The notes under the pieces: model-generated
Told to the model about the DNA's origin: nothing
The model's database searches: none
Seen by the model: the letters and a program-made list of their open reading frames with translations, nothing else
DNA from: Acanthaster planci
Lineage: Eukaryota > Echinodermata > Asteroidea > Valvatida > Acanthasteridae
Direction: 5' to 3'
Length of the DNA stretch: 64,000 nucleotides
Assembly: GCF_001949145.1 (NCBI RefSeq)
Contig: NW_019091494.1
Span: 598,834-662,833 of the forward strand
In this document: one piece after another, positions 11,032 to 22,900 of the stretch
Position numbering within the stretch: the stretch's first letter is position 1
Layout: each line of letters begins with the position of its first letter
Program-made: the position numbers and the translations under genes

Positions 11032-12300
11032 ATTGTCTCTTCAACAGTCTAATACACTCAGCAGCGCATAGACCATCATGCTGTCATAAAATGCTCTTGG
11101 GAAATTTTCCCACGCTAGACGGAGCCCAATTTTGAAGCTCATAGCACATCCCTTTTCGTGGCTCTGTGGTGAATCACTGTTAACTGTGACAATAACTCCA
11201 GTCGTCACAACAGTGTTCGTGTAAACTTACCTTTAGCACCGTTTTTGGTTTGCAGGTCAATCAAGGTAAACACATTGATAAAAAAGACAGCCCACACCAC
11301 CGTGACAGACACAGTGAGGGTCGAGTGCCAGATCATAATCGCACTGTAAACTTGTTTTCTTGTGTCGATTGTCCATCATTGCACCACGAGAAATACTGTC
11401 CTCCTGTTCCAGGGTAGCCTTAACCTCTTCAAACTTGGAAAGGGCCTTTTAATAAGCGTGTTTAATGAATCTGTCGATTGGAGTCGACATGGACCTGAAG
11501 TCTTTAAACCGCTTTCATTTTGTCTTCAACTTGTATAGGCGGCCAAAGTCTGCCGAATATGATCTTTTGGTTGGTTTTCGAGTTTACCTCCATTCATTCA
11601 GAATGGACAATTGTCTGATTCATGTCAAGTCGGGTTATATTTTCATTTAGTATTTAATTGTACGTGTATTATATGGAGTTCTGGTAATAACGTGGGATTT
11701 TTAACACACTTTGTAACATTCTATTACTTTTGCACCACCGGCCAACCAGCTAATTGTAGGAAAAACACGACCATAACTTTCAAAGAGTAGTCCCTTTTAG
11801 TGTCCAAAAATCCTACTTCACTGTTTCCGACAAAGATCCACAATCTGATATTAAATTTCACTCTGCGACCTTTTCTCATTCGGAAGAATGAGATAGGCCC
11901 TAAGCATTATTTTTAAAATGAGTGTAGGTATGCAGTATTCCTTTGCAGTGGTATTCGACTGTCCTCGCAAGTACACGCACCGTCAAGAATACTTTCAAAG
12001 AAAATTACTTGCGCATAACAAAACGCAAAGGACCGATCAAGAGCTACAAAGAGGATTTATCTCCTCTTCACACAAACACAAACGGACGGTTTACAGTATT
12101 TGTCATCACCCTTTTACTTCCGAAAACATTCAGTTGATATTTGTTTGTCTGGCAATACAGCATTAATAATAATTGGTATGGCATTTTAATTGCTATACAA
12201 GGATTATGCAGGGCGTCCCCAAAGAAGACCTCAAAAATGGTAAAGACAAATCATAGCATTTAGATCAATTAAGGGTTTCTCATCAAAAGTTGTTAGCTGT
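11032..12300. other. 5' flank of copy 2; no other gene seen
   Basis: This upstream region of the minus-strand copy 2 gene would hold its promoter. No TATA box could be chosen with confidence, and no further exon or repeat was recognised. Confidence 0.4.
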
Positions 12301-12305
12301 TAGTT

Positions 12306-12367
12306 GTTCTGCAGCAAATCTATTTGCATAACCGTCGATGGTTACGCAAATAGATTTGCTGCAGAAC
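12306..12367. repeat. Near-perfect 28-bp hairpin, 6-nt loop
   Basis: Arms 12306-12333 and 12340-12367 are complementary except for one position that would be a G.U pair in RNA; the loop is GTCGAT. The left arm contains ATTTGCAT, the octamer recognised by POU factors (ATGCAAAT on the other strand). Without expression data it could be a tiny foldback element or a structured RNA. Confidence 0.8.
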
Positions 12368-12414
12368 GTTTCGATAAAGTATACAGTCCACCAACCAACA
12401 TCAATGAACATCAT

Positions 12415-12542
12415 CTTCTTCGGTGATTCTGACAACTCCGTCGGGATCTTCTCCCTTTACCACTGTCAGTTCTATGATTAATCTCTTGATGCTTCCAAAG
12501 TCTTCGGCCTTTGGCTGTTACACAACAGTTTGGAAAACCAGT
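12415..12542 (-). pseudogene. Relic of SSAT2-like exon 1
   Basis: On the minus strand this aligns at nucleotide level along its whole length with exon 1 of the acetyltransferase genes at 49.4 and 52.8 kb: shared GGTTT at the start, AGCATC..GAGATTAATC in the middle, GGAGAAGATCCCGA near the end, and the closing ACCGAAGAAG. Reading it in frame needs several indel corrections. The start ATG has become ACT, and the splice donor GT after GAAG is now AT. No other exon of this family was found nearby, so it is a single detached exon. It lies between esterase copies 2 and 3, about 29 kb from the nearest functional relatives. Confidence 0.75.
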
Positions 12543-12833
12543 GCTACTTGAGGGATAAGATGCCGTGTAAAATGTTAAGAAGACAGATTTTGTTGGGGTC
12601 CAGATTTCACATGACACCGGGTCGCTCACGGAACACAGCGTGTATATGTGCACAATATATAGTATCCTTTAATACTGATTTAGGATTACGATTTTCAAAC
12701 TTATCCCGGTACCAATGACTAAAGGAAATTATGAAATGAGGGTCTTTTGCGTTAAAAATAATACTTGACATCAATATCAGGAGAAAGGGTTCTTGATGAC
12801 TAGAGCATAGATATTTTAATGGGTCTTTTTAGT

Positions 12834-14906
12834 TCATCCCTCATACAAAATCCCTCGTTCAAACTGAATAAAATCCGCGACACTCTGGTTGCCCACTGAA
12901 CTAGAAAGCAGTTGGCAATTCTCCAAACTGAACATGCCATGATACCCTTTCCTGTAGTGCTTTAAGGTCACTGGCACACCCGCCTTCTCCAGTCGCTTGG
13001 CGTACATGATGCCGTCATTCCTCAAGACATCATATTCAGCATTCTGGATGTACGTCTCTGGGAGTCCTCTTAGGTCATCTCGCATGAGAGGAGCGTAGTC
13101 TGGATCCAGGAGGACTCCCTTGATCTCCTCGTAGATGCCTTCGCCCCCGAAGTCGGTTGAAGGCGCTTCGTACCCAGACTGCTTGAGCTCCTTCGGGATC
13201 AGATCGTGGAGAGACACCTTTGGACCAATGCTGATCTCTTGGCGGCAGCTGAGGTGTGGTTATTGGTCATCATGGCACGTCGTCAGGGCCTTATTGATCA
13301 CTGTTAGGAGGTGACCATTCCTTTGGTAGGATGGTGTCTGAAGTCGAAGCTATGTAAAACTGGATAGATCAAGACTTGGAGCTTGACCTTAGGCAGGTTT
13401 AGATACCTCTGATCAAAGGTAAAGTCGTTGTGCTGTTGCTGCAGCCAGGTTTCCGCCAGCGCTGTCACCCATGCAGGCAACTCTTGAGGGGTCGACGTTG
13501 TAGTCACTGAGGTGCTCTAGGAACAAGACAGTAGCAGCCGTGCAGTTGTCTATCGCAGCAGGAAATTGATATTTCGGCGCTTATCTGTAGCTGTTATAAA
13601 GTATCACAAAATCATCATAGTCAATAAGGTTAAAGGTGGTAGGAATGAAATGCGTTCTTCTAGCTTCTGAAACAACACGCCTACTTGAACATGGAATGAT
13701 GTCAAAAATAATTTTTAAAGGGCAAATTTTGGACGTGAATTTGAAGATAAAAATTCAAAATGCGGTGTCTTCCTGGAATTACCTCCAAGCGTCATAATAT
13801 GTTTGGAAAAGCGTTAACAATTTCCAAGCGTTTAAAGAGACGCACTTTTAGGGTTAACCAAACATTCAGGAGAAGTGGAAAATAGGACAAAAATGAGTAC
13901 CTGAGCAACAAAACAAAGAAACCTTCAGAATGTATTCACGGTCTGCTATTCAGAAGACATACACTTTTCTGGATTTGCATCATGAGAATAGGACCCATTA
14001 AGCAGGAGAAACAAGGCTTTCAACATTTTAAAATGTCGTATAGAATACCTTTATCACCAACTTACTCTACACCACAGCCTTCATTTCTCTTGCAAAAAGT
14101 GTCAAGAACTTTTCAGAGTCAGAGTTAAAAAATGTCAAACTCAGATATCATTCTGAGGAAAGAAGTCATTTTGGACCATGGCAATGACCACAGACAAAAG
14201 TCAAAAGGGTATAAATATATTTCTCTGCTTGTGACAACCTGAAGTCGTCTTTTGAATTGGTTGGTTTCTGCCTCTGGTTCTCCATTTTATGCGTTATCGT
14301 AAACTCACAATCAAGCGTCAAAATTGCATGCATCCAGTCTGGTGATAAATATAATTTTATGTTAAAAAAACCTAATGTCATCAAAGAGAACCAAGAAAAA
14401 GACCCCTAAATCGGAAGGAAACGAAAAACTTCTGTATCCGAGTTGTATTTCAAAGTCTTACCGAGGCTGCCGGATGTGAACCCTCCGCCGTGATAGTAGA
14501 CAATAGCCGGCCGTTTACCAGTCTTTCCTTCCACTTCCTCATCGGCAAATATCCGGACTGGTACCCTATCTATCTATCTCTATACGGTACAGCAGGCTCA
14601 CCTTCCTGGAGTTTCGCCCTGGTCCTTTCATCTAGCCATTCCACGATGCTAGTAGGTATAAACGTTGATAAGCTTTAGCGATTCCTGAAAACATAAAATT
14701 CATAGAAAATATTTGATTTTATTGCATTTGGAGTTTATAAGCTTCAAAATGCAATCCTAACTTACCAGCATCAGTTTATACGAAGCTATTCGGACTGCCC
14801 ACGGGCTGTGAGCGACGTCATCAGGGAATGGTAGGTAAACCAAGTATGCGAACATGCTTATCGTAGAGGAGGCGAGAAAAACACCGGTCACGATACTTTT
14901 AGCCAT
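12834..14906 (-). pseudogene. AADAC-like esterase pseudogene (copy 3)
   Basis: Four exon equivalents remain: exon 1 at 14906-14766 (47 codons, open, MAKSIVTGV..., donor gtaag), exon 2 at 14684-14462, a stub of exon 3 at 14093-14066, and exon 4 at 13590-12834. Lesions: exon 2 has a net 4-nt gain near its start and a 4-nt loss where VFDR should be, replaced by a GATA tract with a stop; exon 3 has lost its 5' half, its acceptor and part of ISV; exon 4 has a stop at 13583-13581 (YRL became YR-stop), an extra base near 13421, a deletion of about 75 nt near 13290 and a one-base loss near 13218. GDSAGG, the catalytic Asp and GYHGMF are still readable. Its 5' part resembles copy 5 while the last ~35 codons resemble copy 2, so it looks like a recombinant. 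Confidence 0.92.
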
Positions 14907-16480
14907 GATATATGTAGCCTCTGGTTATGGTGTTCATGTCTCGCAGGCGTCACAACTCTTCTTGTCTGTGTATCCTGGCGCAATGCTGAAATTTGTGTGG
15001 GTGCAATTTGTGACGAGTTTACGGCAAAGGTCGTTGACAATTGAGTTTGGAAACTATTAATCGACATGCCGTAAAATGTCTCATGTTCCGTTGCTGTAGA
15101 GCGATAATTCACAGCAGGGCAATTGAAATTTGTGAAAGTTGGACCATCCTAATCTAGTGCTGTCACGGGCGTCGATTGCAGTGCTCATTTGTTAATACGC
15201 AAAACAATGCGTTGAGCTCAGAGTAAGATGTTACGATGGTCTCATTTGCTCGAACCTCGCGTATATAGCCCAAAAGAGTACTAGTTTCATGAAAGGCTTT
15301 CTAAATTAAGTCAATAAATGTAAATCCTTCCCAAACAAAAATGATTACTGTATAAGTACTTAAGGCAAATATTATACCGCCACAAAGATATTTTGGATGT
15401 AAATAAATGAATGTAACCCTGCACCAAAGCCACGACAGCATTATCTTCAGGTGGATTAATATTATATTAATGTATACATTAAAACCATGTGTTTAGAATC
15501 TAAACACTAATATAAACGCAAAAACGTAACACTTTATAAACACTGTGACATGTTTTTTTAGTATACCACTTTTGGAAGTCGTAGCCATGGATCAAACACC
15601 TTGCGAGTAATGCCAAAAGACGACATAGCAAAACAGTATAGAGATCAAAGTCAACTTTTCCATCCGCAGTCTTGGAAACGACACTCCCTAGTAACCTTTA
15701 TGTGATCTGCCTTTGTCAACTATATCCACTGTGTATTGTGTGCGTGAGCTGGGCTTGGTTTGTGTAATCTGGGTTATCTTAGCACGACCGATACTGTTTT
15801 CATTGCCCGTCGATATCTCTGCTTGAACAGTACCCAAAAATAATGTCCACACAGAATGCAGCTGTCTTGTCAGCTACCCACATTAGCTTTGGTTCCAGAC
15901 CCCTATTTCGAATGCCCCAGAACGCCGCAATACAAAGCAGCATTAAGCAGCTCTTTATGTGAACAACACGTAATAAATGTTGCAGAATCTGTAGTTATAA
16001 AGTAAGCCGGTTTAATGATTTTGACATTACAGCAAATACTATAAAAGAGACAGGGTCAAACAGGGACAATTTTGAGGATCAGGGGGTTAATGTGCTTTAC
16101 AAACCTTACCCTAATCATTTAACAGGCAAGGGCAAAGTACTTTGGAAAACGTGTCTATTAGAACGTGCATTGTTTTATTTGTGCTGAAGCTATGGTAGTT
16201 TTGCAGTGGAAAATGATATGCCGTTTTAGACAAAGAAGTCAAACTGTCGACACAAAATGAACGTTTCATTCGCCACATATATAGAGAATGAAGGGCGAAC
16301 AAACATTCATACCGCTTACTGCCTATCGATTTTACAAATGCAAAAAGAAACTTAACGTGTCTGAAACACCTTTGCAACAGTGCAATTAAAAGATATATTT
16401 GTTACAAATAACCTACATATTTTGAGTGCAAAGATTGATTTAGATGTTAAAGTGGATTATACCATGCGAGAGCTGGGAAT
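14907..16480. repeat. Segmental duplication unit I (5' flank of copy 3)
   Basis: This upstream block is collinear with 29,607-30,790. Matched points include GTGACGAG..TACGGCAAAGG (15,010 / 29,708), AATTCACAGCAGGGC (15,107 / 29,810), GGCGTCGATTGCAGTG (15,167 / 29,860), GTAGCC.TGGATCA (15,581 / 30,263) and TTAAAAGATATAT (16,386 / 30,708). It would contain the promoter of copy 3 and by homology that of copy 5. Confidence 0.75.
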
Positions 16481-16489
16481 CCATAATGA

Positions 16490-16635
16490 CAATCGTTCTA
16501 TGGCGTTTCTTTGCAAATGGGATGAAGTCCAAGAAGCTTTGATGCCCATTTGCGTGGAAACCACCATACAGCTTTTGCATGTGTCGAACATGCCGTGAAA
16601 ATCCTACAAGAATAGCGTAGGGGACTTTCTGGCAC
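16490..16635 (-). pseudogene. Relic of the 3' end of another AADAC-like copy
   Basis: On the minus strand the sequence matches the last ~45 codons of copies 4 and 5: GTGCC..., GGATTTTCACGGCATGTTCG, an intervening AGCTGTATGG (copy 4/5 type SC), then GGGCATCAAAGCTTC and TTTGCAAAGAAACG. In protein terms, pieces of GFHGMF, GHQSF and DFIPFAKKR appear in two different frames. The rest of this gene copy is absent. It follows directly the duplicated 5' flank of copy 3, where the next tandem unit should begin. Confidence 0.82.
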
Positions 16636-16639
16636 ACTT

Positions 16640-19590
16640 TGAGTTATTCTAAAGAAATACGATGACATCACGTCTGATTTCTGAATATGAATGAGGTTAG
16701 GGCAAAAAACGCTGATAGTTTAACCTTTTCTAATGGAAATATTGCACAGCAAATTGAAATATGTGAACATGGAATAAGTGCTAGGGTAAAAGTTCTGGCG
16801 CAGTTTGATCTGTTGTTTCGAACAGATTGCGTAACGTATGGAAATATGACATAATGATTATCTTCGACCGAAGAAATTCATCGTTTGCAGGCAATAGTGC
16901 AATAGCCTGAGAAATAATGATGTGGGTAGATAATCCCTGGATAATGGACGAGAATAGGTGGGCACGTGCTACCAGTCTTTTGAACGATTTATTATTGTTA
17001 AGGAGCAAATCCGATCAGTATAGCAATTAGGCCTGGCTACATTTCTTATTGCAGTGAAATACTTTAAACAAACGTTTTATTTTGTTACCCTATACATGTA
17101 CATTATTCTGCAAATCCGAATAGGGCTGAGCGCAACTGTGAGTGAAGTGATTTTTTTATGGAGTAAATACATAATTACATTGTTGAACATAATTATGAAG
17201 AACTCTACATCAATACTGAATGATAATCTAATTAGTCAATAAGCGCACGACACAATTCAGTAGACTCCACACACTGGTTCAAATACAGTTTCTTAATTCT
17301 CTTTTATTGTCATCTTCTTAATTTTACTATTATCATAACAAATATAACAATTACTACTAGAGTGACTATGTAAGGTATATTATATTTTCATATTTGATTT
17401 CAGACACTGCAGCGTACACGTTTCTTATTAGAACCGTAACTCTTTAATCGTTACTATCTTCTAGTTATTTTCTTCTTCGTCATTTAGCTGGAACAGTTTG
17501 TCATATTTAACAAAGTGTTTAGGCATGACCCTGTTTAAGGCGTTGCTTACTTCCATGCCTGTGTCGAGTTTTTTCAAGATCATCGACAATGTTTTGATGG
17601 GTTTCATTTATATTTCAGATATAAGTATTACACCTGACAGAAACTCCTCGTTGTTGTCGAAAAATAGTTGCTTACATGCCTAAAGGGTCTTCCTTTTCGC
17701 CCTTTTTCTGGCTTGATCTTCGTCCATACCCTCGTTGATTACTTGTCACATGTTTTACTCCACATTTCTCTGTTGGATTCTCTGGCCTCTACCAACGAAT
17801 CTTGGGAGCTGACAATGCCTTCCATCCTTGAACTCTCTGCGGTTGTGGCAAGAGTTTATACAAACTGTCGGCTATGAAACAAAATCCATTTTGAGGTAAA
17901 AAAGATGTTTTGAGTGAGCCAAGTGTCAAATTTGCACTACTAGCAAAGAAAATGTCGGTGCTGCAGCAGGTTGTGGAAGTTTCATCACCTCATACAAACA
18001 GCAACATAAAAAGGCGTTTTTTGCACACGACGAGCTATGTTTTAGCTTAGTTTTAGTCACTTTGTGAAAATAGCAGTAGGTGTACTTTGCAATAATCTGT
18101 CTCAGTCAATACTGTATCTTGATTTCACAAGTCGTCATTAAATTGCATTCTCACTCATTTCGGAGAGAAGGGTCAAATTGTACATGTATTTTGGTTTCAC
18201 TTCCCCTCCTAGCAGCCTGGTGCAACGTTGATGATTTTCACATATTCTCTCATTAGTTTCTTTAAATGCCCCAGATTTTACATACTTTCATTTCACTTTA
18301 TTTCATGTCCAATTTTACGTATCGTTAAAAAAGAGAATGCATTAAGAGTTCAGTAACATTTAAAACTACACATAGCAATAGTTCAAATGATTTACAGAGA
18401 GAAAAGCTCGTCGAGTGAGGGTCCAGTGAACAGAAAAACCCAGAGTGAGCAGGTTGGACAAATCAAACAAAACCAGAACTACTTTGTTATGACGCATAGA
18501 GTACAAGGATAAAGGTGAAATGGTTGATGAGTGTTTATTGACCTGAAGTTAAATTTTGAGGGAATGACAGTAATTCCATTTCCATAGAGGCTCAAAATAT
18601 CAAAATGATACGGTTTAAAAGAAAATGACATTAAATGGCATACTGAAGCAGTAGCAGAAGCATGAGGGAAAGTAAACAGGACAAAGAAATAAGTTGATGA
18701 ACTTAACAACAAACTTAGGGATTTTATTAACAAAAACGAAATTGATGATGAAGAAAAAAGCACGAACAAAAAATCCACTCAATATGCAGTATAAAAGCAT
18801 AAAGTAGTTTTACTGCATGACATTGGCGATGCATGTGAGAAATAAATGCAATGCTAATTATTAAAAGCAGTATTAGAAAAATAATGAATTGTGCAGGGTT
18901 TGCTGTTTCAGAGTTTCATAGTTTGTTTCAGAGAAAACAATGTCGGTAGAACTTCAATTCAATTTGAAAGCAGGTGCTGATTCGTATAAACTTCTCTAAC
19001 AATAACGATTCCCAACCTTTTCAGGATCGTGTTTGTTGACAGAAAATAAAAGATGTTTTCATTTAGTACATTATCCTCATTCCAATATGTCATGCGTTGA
19101 AGGGTGTTAAATGGCGTAGACCAGTATTTTGAGTGGTGTGGTAGATCGCATTTAGAAAGAACAAAAAAGCAGTTGTCGTACTTACTCGATATCGTCTCAA
19201 CAACGCACCATCAGATTTAAATGAAGGCTTCAGCTTTAATCTGATGTCAAATTTACAATTTCTTAGAATTGTTTTGGGAGAAAATAATTGTTACTTTGTT
19301 TAGTAGTTACATTGTTTGGGCAAATTTATATGTAAATTACTTCATCATTATTATGCATGTAACGTTTGCACAGAAAGAGTGACGTTTAATACCGTCATGG
19401 TCCCCTACTTTGGTCGGTTTCCACTTCAGTTTTGTTACATTGATACGTTTAGATATGGACTTAAAAACATTTTGCTTGAACAAAATATTCAGAGCTTTAG
19501 TGCTTTCTAAACTAAGTAAAGTTTGATTAGCGTACTAAAACACGATTTGAGCCAGACCTTTTGTATGACATTACACACCATAAAGACAAC
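16640..19590. other. AT-rich spacer without recognisable gene
   Basis: No exon, SINE or LINE signature was recognised on either strand. A further esterase body would be expected here from the tandem layout, but no HGGG, GDSAGG or SPW-type segment was found. Confidence 0.45.
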
Positions 19591-19593
19591 AAT

Positions 19594-22185
19594 TTAAAGG
19601 CGGTTCTTAACGAATCCAATGAAATCCGAGAAGCTCTGGTCACCAATCGGTGTGCAAGCAATCAGGCAACTGTCATTAGTTCCGAACATGCCGTGAAAAC
19701 CTCTGAGATAATCCTTCCAAGTGATCGGAACTCCAGCCTTCTCCAGTCGCTTGGCGTACATGATGCCGTCATCCCTCAAGACGTCATACTCAGCAGTCAG
19801 GATGTACGCCTCTGGGAGTCCTCTCAGGTCTTCTCGCATGAGAGGAGCGTAGTCTGGATCCAGGAGGACTCCACTGATTTCCTCATAGATGACTTCGTCC
19901 CCGAAGTCAGTTGAAGGCGCTTCGTACCCCAACTGCTTGAACTCATCTGGGATCAGATCGTGAGAGAGACATTTTTGGACCAACGGCGACCTCTTAGCGG
20001 CAGCTGAGGTGTGGTCATTGCTCATCATTGCATTTTGAACACGTGACCCACCGTTTCTTCCATTAAGGTAGAAGTCCATGAACCATGCCATTAGGACCTT
20101 GTTGAGCAATATTGGGTAGTGGCCATTCCGTTGGTAGGATGGTGTCTGAAAGTCAAAAGCCTGTAAAACGGGATAGATCAAGACTTGCAGCTTGACTTTA
20201 GGCAGGTCTCGATACTTATGATCAAAGGTAAGTCGTTGTGTTGTTGCTGCAGCCAAGTTTCCGCCTGCGCTATCCCCCATGAGTGCAATTCGTGCAGGGT
20301 CGACGTTATACTCATTGAGGTGTTCGAGGAACCACACTGTGGCAGCCGTGCAGTCGTCTATCGCTGCGGGAAACGGATATTTTGGTGCTAATCTGTAGCT
20401 ATTAGAAAATACACCAATCACTGCAACAGGGTTAAGCTGTTAGAACTTACAAGCTTCGTGTTTCTCATAATTTAATGAAACATATTCCTTTTTTGGAAAA
20501 TTCCTTATCGCCTTAAAACTTTGTCAATTCGGAACACAAAATTACTGACTTCCTTTAATCCATCTATACTTTAAAGCTTTGAATGCTTTGCCCAACAGAC
20601 AATCCGCTTATACTGGTCAAAGTAGGTCAAATGAACATCCTCTTCACAATCTAAACTAAAGAACACGCTTGTTATAATATTGTCCTGTACACAAATTCAA
20701 CAGTGGAATATGTGAAAATATTCATATTTCCCAACTTACTCTACAGATATCACCACAGCATTCAGTTTTCTCGCCAGCTGCGAAGTTAGTGCATGATATG
20801 TATCTGTGGAATAAATCAGGTCAAATGTTTTTAAATATAGATATGGGTTTACTGTAATAGGTATCCGACAGGAGCTCAAAACACAGTGATTCAGTTCACT
20901 CTATGGCAATCCAGCAGAGGCATGACGTCACGCTGTTTGTCCTCTTTTTGTGTTCCACTTGTAATATAATTAATGTACTAGATTTGTACTGTTATTGTGA
21001 TTAATGGACTTTATTGTACCAGTATTTAGTATTGTATCATTTTCAGATGAAAGAGGTCCCTACAGCCAAAATCAAGCTGGTTTGCATGATCAGTGCACGC
21101 ATATGGAGTTTGTGGCAACTACTATGTATTGTCATTGTAGCATGCCAACTATTTGAGCGGAAATTTCTGAAGACTTTTTTTCATGGAACGGAACAAACAT
21201 GAAATCTTGAGAAAACAACGTCTTGTTGTGTGTGCAGAAAAGTTGATGGAATCAATTTCAACTTTCAGTCACCTGGTTCGAACAGTACAAAACCTCCTCC
21301 GTGGTAGTAGACGATGGCAGGCCGTTTGCTGGTCTTCCCGCCTGGTGCATCATCAACAAATATCCGGACTTGTACCCTGTCAAAAACCGCATCTCTATAT
21401 GGTACACTGGGCCCCCTTGCACGGGCGTGCGTTCTCATCTTTTCGTGAAGCCATTCGTTTAGCCCGGTAGGGAGGAACGGGTCAACATAAACATGCTACA
21501 GCAAAGGAGACAAACGTCTATTTAGATAAGCTCTATAGGCCCACAAACTTTGTTTCACATTATTCTAAGTTTTATTTACTGTAAAGACACTGCATGGTCG
21601 CACGCTGATAACTATTAGCTTAACATATTTCTGCTGCCGGCAGGTTTAACGGAGAGGTATACATGTATATGAACTGGGAATTTTTACGGCGCCGTAAAAA
21701 TTCGGTGTGGGAATTGCATGTATGTATAGACTCATTTCACGAGATATACTATATCTCGTGAAATGAGTCTATACATGCATGCGATTCCCAAACCGACGCC
21801 TATCATGCAAATGTCATGAAAATGAAATTAAAAACATAAAAACTGATATTCTCAGAAAGCCAATATATTTCTGCATTGCTATAAACAGGAAAAATTATAA
21901 CAAAATTAGCCCATGGAAATAACGTGCATGAATGCAAAGCTCTTAGCATCCCTTAAAGCACAGTGGCCCTAGCCTCATGTGCCTTTTAAATCCATGCTCA
22001 ATCGTCAGCACTGTCAACGTAGCCTCCAAAATGCAGTTTCAACTTACCAGCATTAGTTCATACGAAGCTTTTCGGACTTCCCAGGGACTGTCTGCCACGT
22101 CATCGGGGAATGGTAGATGAACCAAATATGCCACTATGGCTACCAAAAAGGCCAGAACAAGGCCAGCCAGCACGCCTTTTCCCAT
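19594..22185 (-). CDS. AADAC-like: AADAC-like arylacetamide deacetylase, copy 4 (intact)
   Basis: Predicted ER-anchored serine esterase. Exons: 22185-22048, 21495-21273, 20803-20740, 20398-19594 (138, 223, 64, 805 nt), 409 aa. The start ATG opens the membrane anchor (MGKGVLAGLVLAFLVAIVAY, residues 1-20), followed by PDDVADSPWEVRKASYELML. HGGG is at 111-114, Ser185 in GDSAGG, Asp347 in EYDVLRDD, His377 in GFHGMF. Junction residues rebuild cleanly: G|AT gives Asp121 and GA|C gives Asp142 before YRLAPKY. Donors are gtaagt, gtgact and gtaagt; acceptors end tag, cag and tag. Intron 1 contains two adjacent palindromes (21,678-21,795). The C-terminus (GTNDSCLIACTP, ending VKNRL) is shared in type with copy 5 and not copy 2. 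Lack of lesions and a complete triad argue for function. Confidence 0.92.
21678..21795. repeat. Two adjacent palindromes in intron 1 of copy 4
   Basis: 21,678-21,703 is a perfect 26-nt palindrome centred on GGCGCC. Immediately next to it, 21,703-21,795 is an inverted repeat with 46-nt arms around C21749; the inner 25 nt of each arm match perfectly (ACTCATTTCACGAGATATA in the left arm) and the outer part has a few mismatches. It resembles a foldback MITE; no target duplication was identified. Confidence 0.85.
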
Positions 22186-22900
22186 GATACTTATACCGTC
22201 TTCCTCTTATCGTAATTCAAACTTGGAATAGAACTCCTGTCTTAGAGAAATTGGTGTCACAACTGTATCGATATGTCGTCGGGCGCTAACTTCGCTGATT
22301 ATTGACAGAAAATGTTGTCCGTGCTAACTTACAGTGCTAACTTACATAGCGCTTGATTGGAGCAGCGTTTTAGGGAAGGGCCGTTGAAATTTGGACCCCA
22401 CAGAAAACTTTTGTGCGAGAATTGTATGCATCTGTTGATATGCCACACAACACATAGTTAAAGATAATCAATAGGAGGGCGACAAAGGTCATAATGTGCC
22501 CAATGTCCTGATTAAGACTTGATCGCTCACGTTTTGGAGTACAGTAGTAGGCCCCTAACGACTGATTTGACGACCACTATTGAAAGTATACGTTCTAACA
22601 GAAAGATTGATGCAGAAAATGCACCATATTGTTAAACAGGTATTAAAAATCATTTAAACGTATGCTTGCTCGAGGTACAAACATTTCAGAGTGCTTTTTT
22701 TAATCGAGTGCCAAAACGACACGACTGCCTTAGTAGCTCATATCCAATTACTGCCTACACTTGTAAATCATTTGAGCTCAACTTGGGCCAAGGATATGTA
22801 CGGCCACATCATGGTAACTTTGAATCCTGTGTAACAGACCTTTATATTGTAATGCAAATGTCTGGTGACCTTTTTAGACTCCAGAGGAATGGCAGTGGGG
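22186..22900. other. 5' flank of copy 4
   Basis: A segment at about 22,376-22,400 (GGGCCGTTGAAATTTGGACC) resembles the flank of copy 5 at about 29,818 (GGGCGTTGAAATTTGAACCC), so part of the upstream region is shared among the esterase copies. No core promoter element could be named with confidence. Confidence 0.4.

Noticed and set aside
19180-19250. Possible exon 3 relic of another esterase (CTTACTCGATATCG..)
   Set aside because: Only the splice-site-like words match; no coding similarity over the rest of the 64 nt.
19561-19914. Open frame of about 117 codons on the plus strand
   Set aside because: Antisense shadow of esterase copy 4 exon 4.
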